This document shows, in pieces, positions 6,062 through 10,391 of a DNA stretch of 10,391 nt; position 1 is the stretch's first letter, and the number at the start of each line of letters is the position of its first letter. The stretch covers positions 548,976-559,366 of the forward strand of contig CP070830.1 of NCBI GenBank assembly GCA_020344865.1, written 5' to 3'. The position numbers were made by a program, and so were the translations under genes. The DNA comes from Planctomycetota bacterium (lineage in GTDB: Bacteria; Planctomycetota; Phycisphaerae; Sedimentisphaerales; Anaerobacaceae). The notes under the pieces were generated by a model. The model worked only from the letters and a program-made list of their open reading frames with translations. It had not been told where the DNA came from and ran no database searches.

Positions 6062-6838
6062 CTACGAAATACTAAGTACCAATTGATTTCCTTGTTTGTC
6101 GAACGAAGCAATGCTCATCCCTTCGGCGGGTCGTGCGGCCGTTATCACTGTTAATTGCCCTGTCTCGCTCGCCACACTTTCACTGCCCGCTTCATCAGTG
6201 ACTTTGACAGCAAATTTATATATACCTGTTTCTAAAGGTGAACTTGTCCATTCAAGCACATCGGCATCAAAGCCGAATTGTCCCCTGCCGAATATCCCTT
6301 TACCAAAGCCCACCGCTGCCGAACCGTCAAAACCAAAGTCACCCGTGCCAAATCTGCTCATTCCGAAGCCTGCCTTGTCTTTCCAGTCAGGCCAGACTTT
6401 TACGGGTGAATGATTAAGCGGACTGTTATGATCAATTTCCCCACTGCCTCCATCAGAGAAGATTTGAGCTGTGGCACCAATCGACAGGTTCTGGTCACGC
6501 AGCATGCTTATTTCCACGCGATCACTTTGACCTATCGATGACTCAATCTCGTTGCTGAAATCAGTATTTGCCTGTTCAGCTTCAACAGCGAAAACTTCAA
6601 TTCGCACCGCTGTCTCCAGACAAGTGGGTATCTGAACTATCATTTGCCGCTGTTGACCATCAAGTGTTGACCCCGCATAAAGACCGTTGACGTAAACCTG
6701 GTAAAACATATTGGTCAGGTGCGAGTGCCATTTTACCAAAGCTATTCGTGGGCATCCGGCATAACTGCCGTCTGGCCAGATACCGGCCGGTAGCTCGAAC
6801 GCCCTTACCCCTTCTATGCCGCTACTGACAAGTGCCAT
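6062..6838 (-). CDS. Fn3-like virion protein carrying a Gly/Phe-rich repeat insert
   Basis: This 258-residue protein has an N-terminal beta-rich half (RIALVKWHSHL, FYQVYVNGLYAG, AVRIEVFAVEAE), which reads as one Fn3-like or Ig-like sandwich. A second sandwich starts near residue 108 (VEISMLRDQN), passes GGSGEIDH (130-137) and ends with YKFAVKVTDEAG (207-218), a typical Fn3 late strand. Between these two motifs lies an insert with two copies of a Gly/Phe-rich unit (residues 157-171 and 177-191). The downstream gene at 3947-3258 has the same two motifs but about 43 fewer residues between them, so the two genes look like paralogues, one expanded. The ATG at 6838 is five bases after the previous stop; AGGG is almost adjacent, so coupling is likely. 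Virion location is inferred from context. No catalytic residues are recognised. Confidence 0.65.
   Translation of the reverse strand: MALVSSGIEGVRAFELPAGIWPDGSYAGCPRIALVKWHSHLTNMFYQVYVNGLYAGSTLDGQQRQMIVQIPTCLETAVRIEVFAVEAEQANTDFSNEIESSIGQSDRVEISMLRDQNLSIGATAQIFSDGGSGEIDHNSPLNHSPVKVWPDWKDKAGFGMSRFGTGDFGFDGSAAVGFGKGIFGRGQFGFDADVLEWTSSPLETGIYKFAVKVTDEAGSESVASETGQLTVITAARPAEGMSIASFDKQGNQLVLSIS
6266..6370 (-). repeat. Two tandem Gly/Phe-rich protein repeats within the Fn3-like gene
   Basis: Residues 157-171 read GFGMSRFGTGDFGFD and residues 177-191 read GFGKGIFGRGQFGFD. The units share GFG, FG, G and FGFD at matching positions, with a 20-residue (60-base) period. At DNA level the copies differ at many positions, so this is an old or selected repeat, not a fresh duplication. 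Confidence 0.8.
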
Positions 6839-6843
6839 CCCTG

Positions 6844-7215
6844 TTAAACCAACAATTGTGTATAAACGATTTCATAATCAATAACCACGCCGTTGCCACT
6901 TGTCCTTTCGTCCGTTACCCTGAATGTATCCATTCGAAGATTATCAAACTCTCTGTCGCCGCTAATCACCAACTTATATGTATTACCATTTATAAAGGCT
7001 GATATCGCCGTAATCCTATGATTCATTTGCGATTGGCTTCTCGCTCGCAGCACACCTCTCTGCTTTATCTTCCTGCTGCGCTTGCCCAGATCAATACTGA
7101 GCAAGCCGTCCAGCCCTGGAACCGCTCTTTCTAATGAGTCCTGGCGAACACTGCCCGGCTCAACCTTAAGTTCTTCCTCGTCGAATATCTTTTGTCCGTC
7201 CAAAGTGACGCTCAT
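6844..7215 (-). CDS. Small head-tail or tail structural protein, family uncertain
   Basis: This 123-residue protein has no signal or membrane segment. Beta-strands dominate: an opening SVTLDGQKIFDEEEL, a central basic patch LGKRSRKIKQRGVLRA (residues 43-58), a helix-like stretch over 63-75, then KLVISGDREFDNLRMDTF and a final strand VVIDYEIVYTQ. A strand followed by a Gly-Lys/Arg-rich turn and a Gly-Val-Leu strand recalls small tail proteins, such as distal-tail or GpU-like proteins, that form rings at head-tail or tail-tip interfaces. That is analogy from pattern only. Its place directly after the putative connector (18 bases between stop and start) fits a neck or tail-ring component. AGGGACAG precedes the ATG at 7215. 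Length and order suit the role, but the family is not established. Confidence 0.6.
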   Translation of the reverse strand: MSVTLDGQKIFDEEELKVEPGSVRQDSLERAVPGLDGLLSIDLGKRSRKIKQRGVLRARSQSQMNHRITAISAFINGNTYKLVISGDREFDNLRMDTFRVTDERTSGNGVVIDYEIVYTQLLV

Positions 7216-7233
7216 CTCTGTCCCTGTCCCAAA

Positions 7234-7890
7234 CTAATCTCGTGCCAGCCTTACAGATGACCCGACCTTTGTGACCTCAGCCACTCCGTCGCCGTCGATG
7301 TCAATGCTAAGACGACATCGTTCTCTTGCTTTCTGAAAGAGCCTCTTGTAGTACAGGCTCTTCTTCCAGAAATTCTCATCTGCGGCCCTACTGGCTAACA
7401 TTGCATAAACACTTGATACAACCGCAAAGACCGATGTCCTCTTCAAAACGTCTGCATTCAAAACATCTTCTAAATCGATCTCACTTGTGGGGTCGCCAGG
7501 TTTGATGCTGAAGTATTCGGTCAGCGCAAGGCCGGCTTCATTGGCCTGGGGTTCAAATGTGCTTATGCGGTAGGATATATCAGTGGCGCTTGGCGGCGCT
7601 ACGGCATCGTCCTCCGAATCTGCCTTGATTACCGAAACGTTAAGCTGGGTTGCCGAGACCACCGAGACTATCTCATACGCACCATCCAGTAAAACGTCTG
7701 TAGATTGCAGATATATAACTTGCCCCGCCGAGACCTGCGCACTTACAAAATCTGCATCATTCGCTGTGAATGTCGTTCCGCTCAGTGTGCCACCTGTCCC
7801 TGACGCCAGTACTTGCCACGGCAGATGCAATTCGCCGAACAGCACCGGCTCGTACTTCAAAATATCTACATCCTTTGAAAAACAAACCAT
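7234..7890 (-). CDS. Putative head-tail connector/adaptor protein with beta domain
   Basis: I start this gene at the ATG at 7890 (218 residues, beginning MVCFSKDVDILKYEP). The ORF stays open to 7968, but that extension runs through a strong hairpin, and AAGAAGGGG lies just upstream of 7890. Residues about 30-110 form a beta domain (GTTFTANDADF, GQVIYLQSTDVLLDG, YEIVSVVSATQLNV). Residues about 144-192 are helical (LKRTSVFAVVSSVYAMLA, then FWKKSLYYKRLFQKARERC). A helical bundle ending in a paired aromatic/basic helix is typical of gp6-like head-tail connectors, and the position right after the capsid gene agrees. Near the end DIDGDGVAE looks like a calcium-binding-type loop, followed by a short strand and a basic tail. 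Connector assignment is moderate; the beta domain is an addition to the helical core of that fold. Confidence 0.65.
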   Translation of the reverse strand: MVCFSKDVDILKYEPVLFGELHLPWQVLASGTGGTLSGTTFTANDADFVSAQVSAGQVIYLQSTDVLLDGAYEIVSVVSATQLNVSVIKADSEDDAVAPPSATDISYRISTFEPQANEAGLALTEYFSIKPGDPTSEIDLEDVLNADVLKRTSVFAVVSSVYAMLASRAADENFWKKSLYYKRLFQKARERCRLSIDIDGDGVAEVTKVGSSVRLARD

Positions 7891-7928
7891 TTTCTTTTGA
7901 CCCCTTCTTCCTGCGATTAGCTTGCAAA

Positions 7929-7975
7929 GGTGCCCAAAGACTGTACAGAAAACAGTGCCTTTGGGCACCCACTGT
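7929..7975 (-). promoter_or_regulatory. Long hairpin with an alternative terminator-like fold downstream of the capsid gene
   Basis: Read on the minus strand, GGTGCCCAAAG (7969-7959) pairs perfectly with CTTTGGGCACC (7939-7929). The stem continues after a two-base bulge with ACTGT and ACAGT, closing a short loop. The same left arm can instead join a smaller fold: ACAGTG (7975-7970) pairs with CACTGT (7957-7952), optionally with an inner CC-GG, and is followed by TTTTC. The two folds cannot coexist. After the large stem only TTT follows, so it is not a classical intrinsic terminator. It lies in the 124-base gap between the capsid stop and the connector start. It could be an attenuator, an RNA-processing site or a 3'-end stabiliser that raises capsid mRNA over downstream genes. 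Confidence 0.7.
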
Positions 7976-8014
7976 CAAAAAACATTTGGTTGCGCCTTTG
8001 ATATTCCTCTTACA

Positions 8015-9169
8015 TTAGCTGGTAGTCAGGCCACGAATAAGTCCATGTGCCCCTTCGTTCTTCAGCTCCAATGTATATTCGCCAATTAGCTCGCCGCACT
8101 CATAGTCACCACCGCTCGCCAGCGGCTTGAAGTGAAAGCTCCGTCCCGCTAATGGTAATACACTGATCCGGGATGAATCCAGTAGCAGAGCCGCATCCTG
8201 CGGCATCCATCGGGTTGTAATGATTCTACACACACCGAAATCACTTTCATAGATGTTGATCATATCCGTAAAGGTTGTATCACCTGCCGTATAACTGCGG
8301 CTGTTAGCCGTGAAAGTATTTATCTTTCTCTTCTGGAATCCCCCGACGATAATCAGGTCCACATTGCCGTTACTGCCGTCCCAGATCTGCCTGAGTACGT
8401 AATTTATCTTGGCTTCGTCAAGGTCGTTACCCGTCGGAAAACCGCTGTCCCCGGTGTGAAAAAAATTTGTCGTCAGGTGTTGAATAATCCCGTGCATCGA
8501 CCTTCTCACCGAACCGCTGCCTTCTGGGTTACTTGTCGGCTGGCCGCCGTTAATCACCGTATTTTCCAAATCCCGGATTAGTTCACGCAGCCGCTCTTGC
8601 TTTTGATAATCTATCTCGTCAGCAAGGCCCAGTTGGCTTGCAGCCATATCCGTCCCACTGACTTCCACCGTCGCGCTGAATATCTGCGTGTAATTGCTGC
8701 ATCTGCTGCGATTGGTAAATCTTGCATCCGGTTTGTCTGCCCCTTCAAGGGCCGCGTTTCCGAGAATGTTGATAACCTGATTGTCCGCTAGGTCTTCGGC
8801 TGTCGTCCCCGCATAGCCGCGAACTACCGTCAGTGTATCACTGTTGATTCCGGTTACCAGCATCAATTCCTCTGAACCCTCTACCTGAATCTGGTCACCC
8901 ACGCGGAACCTGCTGCCGTTATCGACCACAAAGTCAGTGTCAGCCGCGGGGTCGGTAAAAGTACTGTCATCAATGGCATCCTTGTTGGGCAGCAGTTCGT
9001 CTTCAAGCCATTCGTGATGTGTGCTTCGGGCCTCTCTCATCGGGTCGCCCAAAGCATCCAGCAAGGGAGTCTCATAAGGCGAGATTATCCCGATTAAATC
9101 TGATACATCCTCAGCCAATTCCGGTAAAGTTGTACCCGCTGAATAAGTTGCTTTTCCTGTAAAAGCCAT
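8015..9169 (-). CDS. Major capsid protein, SU10/DUF5309-type HK97 fold
   Basis: This 384-residue protein forms the head shell. Its start (TLPELAEDVSDLIGIISPYETPLLDALGD, split here as residues 14-42) is the typical N-terminal arm of the DUF5309/SU10-type capsid family. It continues with HHEWLEDELLP (51-61), an inserted beta segment (about 72-136), RCSNYTQIFSATVEVSGT (156-173), a long helix (YQKQERLRELIRDLENTVI), SMHGIIQHL, INYVLRQIWDGS, VDLIIVGGFQKRKINTF and the C-terminal PLASGGDYECGELIGEYTLELK. Together these give a confident match. Length is in the usual range, and no N-terminal protease-processed delta domain is obvious, consistent with the separate scaffold-like gene upstream. AAGGAG eight bases before the ATG supports the start. 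It is followed by the hairpin at 7929-7975. Confidence 0.9.
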   Translation of the reverse strand: MAFTGKATYSAGTTLPELAEDVSDLIGIISPYETPLLDALGDPMREARSTHHEWLEDELLPNKDAIDDSTFTDPAADTDFVVDNGSRFRVGDQIQVEGSEELMLVTGINSDTLTVVRGYAGTTAEDLADNQVINILGNAALEGADKPDARFTNRSRCSNYTQIFSATVEVSGTDMAASQLGLADEIDYQKQERLRELIRDLENTVINGGQPTSNPEGSGSVRRSMHGIIQHLTTNFFHTGDSGFPTGNDLDEAKINYVLRQIWDGSNGNVDLIIVGGFQKRKINTFTANSRSYTAGDTTFTDMINIYESDFGVCRIITTRWMPQDAALLLDSSRISVLPLAGRSFHFKPLASGGDYECGELIGEYTLELKNEGAHGLIRGLTTS

Positions 9170-9177
9170 CTATCGTT

Positions 9178-9183
9178 CTCCTT
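9178..9183 (-). promoter_or_regulatory. Ribosome binding site AAGGAG of the capsid gene
   Basis: AAGGAG on the minus strand, eight bases upstream of the ATG at 9169. It fixes the capsid start and fits the high expression expected of a capsid gene. Confidence 0.75.
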
Positions 9184-9220
9184 ATCTTTCTTTACTGTCT
9201 CTGCTAGTTCTTCATTAAAA

Positions 9221-9751
9221 TCAAACAAAACTTCTTCGCATTTTCAGATACTCTTGCAAATCTGTTCGGTTACCTGTTGCTGCTGCCTTCCTCGCTGCTC
9301 TTTCAAGGATTGACTGGTTGCCTGTAACGCGGTCCTTGGCACCTGCTGTCCTTTTGACCGTCGCAGTTGTGCTTTTGTCGTTACCGAACAGATACTGCTT
9401 TTCCTTCTTCAATTGCTCAATAACGCCGTCTAAATCCGCATCGGCCTCACCTTCTATTCTGCCCCTCGCAATCAACACGGCCGCTTCCAGGTCAACCGCA
9501 CCAGCCGCGGCTAATCTTCGCATCAGTTTCCGTTCAACCTGAATGTTGTCCAGTTCTTCGGCCATTTCGCTGACCTGCGATTTTGCCTGTGCCAGTTGCT
9601 CAGACAGGCTTTCAACTTTTTTCTCTGCACTCTGTGCCCTCTTCCGATAGCGGATTGACTCGGCTACAGGGACAAGTTTAGAGTTCTCGATGTCATCCTG
9701 CCCCGCTTTTGTCTCTGACAGAATAGTATCCTCTATGTCAATCTGACTCAT
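9221..9751 (-). CDS. Capsid scaffold-like coiled-coil protein
   Basis: This 176-residue protein is highly charged and almost wholly helical. Residues 1-30 are acidic. A coiled coil runs from about 31 to 80 (ESIRYRKRAQSAEKKVESL, then LAQAKSQVSEMAEELDNIQ). An Ala-rich segment with AAGAVDLEAAVLIARGRI follows, then a helix IEQLKKEKQYLFG and a basic C-terminal tail (ERAARKAA to MRRSFV). This charge layout, with a coiled coil in the middle and a basic C-terminus, is typical of phage scaffolding proteins, which direct capsid assembly and then leave the head. The place between portal and capsid genes is the classical one. AGGAG lies five bases before the ATG at 9751. No protease motif is visible. Sequence families of scaffolds are divergent, so assignment rests on architecture and position. 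Confidence 0.8.
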   Translation of the reverse strand: MSQIDIEDTILSETKAGQDDIENSKLVPVAESIRYRKRAQSAEKKVESLSEQLAQAKSQVSEMAEELDNIQVERKLMRRLAAAGAVDLEAAVLIARGRIEGEADADLDGVIEQLKKEKQYLFGNDKSTTATVKRTAGAKDRVTGNQSILERAARKAAATGNRTDLQEYLKMRRSFV

Positions 9752-9776
9752 AAAATCTCCTAATTAGACTAAAGCC

Positions 9777-10391
9777 TTAACTTTCTTTCACAACCTCATA
9801 GCCTAATTCTCTGAGCACCTGCTCAGCAGGAACGCCCAGTTCTTTCTTGATTTGGGCTTCCTTCAGCTTCTCGAGCACATTTTCAGGCAATGGACTCGGA
9901 AAAATAACCTCGATCAATCTGTCTGCACGGCTTGTTTTATAAATGTCGGCCGTGTTAAGTATCTCAAGAACCTTCCTGCAAATCTTTTTTAGCCCTTCAC
10001 CGTAAGTAAATATCTTTCGGTCATTCTTTGAGAGCATCCCTATAAGTGTCAATCTGAGAGCCACCCCACTCGTAAGATGACCTAATCTGGTTTTGATTAC
10101 CCCAGCTACCACCGGCGTTACACCACTGGCCTTGTCCATCGCCTCTCTGATTTCTCTGATATGTGAATCCTCGCTCGGCGTATCCGTGTCACCGCCAAAT
10201 TCTTTAATTGTCGCTTCCGGATTGTCGGTGTGCCACATTCTCCCCGGCGCAACCGGCTTGTCTTCAAAACCCTCTATCCCTTTACCCAAATACATCTTAA
10301 AAGATTGAAATGTAATCCTGCTTGCCCTGTCGCTTAATCTCGTATTGAGCTCATCCTGTAGTGGTATCAGAGGTTCAACATCACTTGCCCC
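9777..10391 (-). CDS. Phage portal protein, C-terminal part (cut by window edge)
   Basis: The reading frame is open to the right edge, so the 5' end of the gene lies outside; 204 residues are present. The first visible residues read ASDVEPLIPLQDELNTRLSD, then ASRITFQSFKMYLGKGI. A (S)D(V/I)EPL..LQD.LN...SD motif followed by a helix and a short strand is characteristic of SPP1-gp6-type portals. Later pieces fit the stem and crown: SGVTPVVAGV, RLGHLTSGVALRLTLIGML, SKNDRKIFTYGEGLKKICR and a final helical segment PENVLEKLKEAQIKKELG. The portal is the dodecameric ring at the head vertex through which DNA enters and leaves. An internal ATG at 10295 is not the start, since conserved portal sequence continues upstream of it. 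The stop is 25 bases before the scaffold-like gene. The terminase genes expected upstream are outside the window. Confidence 0.9.
   Translation of the reverse strand, partial: GASDVEPLIPLQDELNTRLSDRASRITFQSFKMYLGKGIEGFEDKPVAPGRMWHTDNPEATIKEFGGDTDTPSEDSHIREIREAMDKASGVTPVVAGVIKTRLGHLTSGVALRLTLIGMLSKNDRKIFTYGEGLKKICRKVLEILNTADIYKTSRADRLIEVIFPSPLPENVLEKLKEAQIKKELGVPAEQVLRELGYEVVKES

Noticed and set aside
3947..6838. Shared G.IDY-like motif in the 163-aa protein as a third Fn3 paralogue
   Set aside because: The match is only a few residues (GTIDY) and the following late Fn3 strand is absent.
7891..7968. Longer N-terminus for the connector gene, from 7968
   Set aside because: The extension would be coded by the hairpin, while the internal ATG at 7890 has a purine-rich ribosome site and begins a sensible domain.
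7952..7978. TTGACA at 7978-7973 on the minus strand as a promoter -35 box
   Set aside because: At 17 bases spacing the next hexamer is CTGTTT, a poor -10 box, and the sequence is part of the hairpin arms.
7917..7985. 22-codon minus-strand ORF across the hairpin, considered as a leader peptide
   Set aside because: No good ribosome site precedes it and there is no codon run that would sense an amino acid; kept only as a remark in the hairpin finding.

Overview
The window is a tightly packed block of phage or prophage late (virion) genes. All fourteen supported genes lie on the minus strand, so transcription runs from right to left. Virus origin is shown by an SPP1-gp6-type portal, a coiled-coil scaffold-like protein and an SU10/DUF5309-type HK97-fold major capsid protein in the usual order, followed by adaptor, tail and adhesion proteins. 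The host cannot be fixed from the sequence. A lipoprotein with a lipobox and a probable two-component lysis pair point to a diderm bacterium. The style of the small beta-rich appendage proteins recalls phages of environmental Planctomycetota (Phycisphaerae-like) genomes, but that is recollection, not proof. The standard genetic code is used and TGA serves as a stop.

Layout in order of transcription: portal C-terminus (cut by the right edge, 10391-9777); scaffold-like protein (9751-9221); major capsid protein (9169-8015); a 124-nt gap with a strong, possibly bistable hairpin; putative head-tail connector (7890-7234); small head-to-tail or tail protein (7215-6844); Fn3-like protein with a Gly/Phe-rich repeat insert (6838-6062); tail-fibre/appendage protein (6041-5253); LamG/ConA-like lectin-fold protein (5190-4438); a 163-aa appendage protein (4438-3947); a second Fn3-like protein (3947-3258); a 609-aa tail-hub-like protein (3240-1411); a 111-aa beta-rich protein (1405-1070); a membrane-anchored coiled-coil protein (1032-751); and a lipoprotein (727-149). 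The left 148 bases hold no gene I can support.

The portal, scaffold and capsid genes build the head, and the next two genes probably close the neck. The block from 6838 to 3258 encodes five separate, mostly beta-sheet proteins that look like an adhesion apparatus split into small subunits. The 609-aa protein resembles a tail-tip hub. The last two genes may act in envelope disruption. No tape-measure, tail-tube, sheath or tail-chaperone gene lies between head and hub, so either the virion is short-tailed or those genes are elsewhere. Neighbouring genes are close or overlap (TAATG, TGATG), suggesting one long, translationally coupled transcript. No integrase, terminase, endolysin, tRNA, CRISPR array or insertion sequence is visible.
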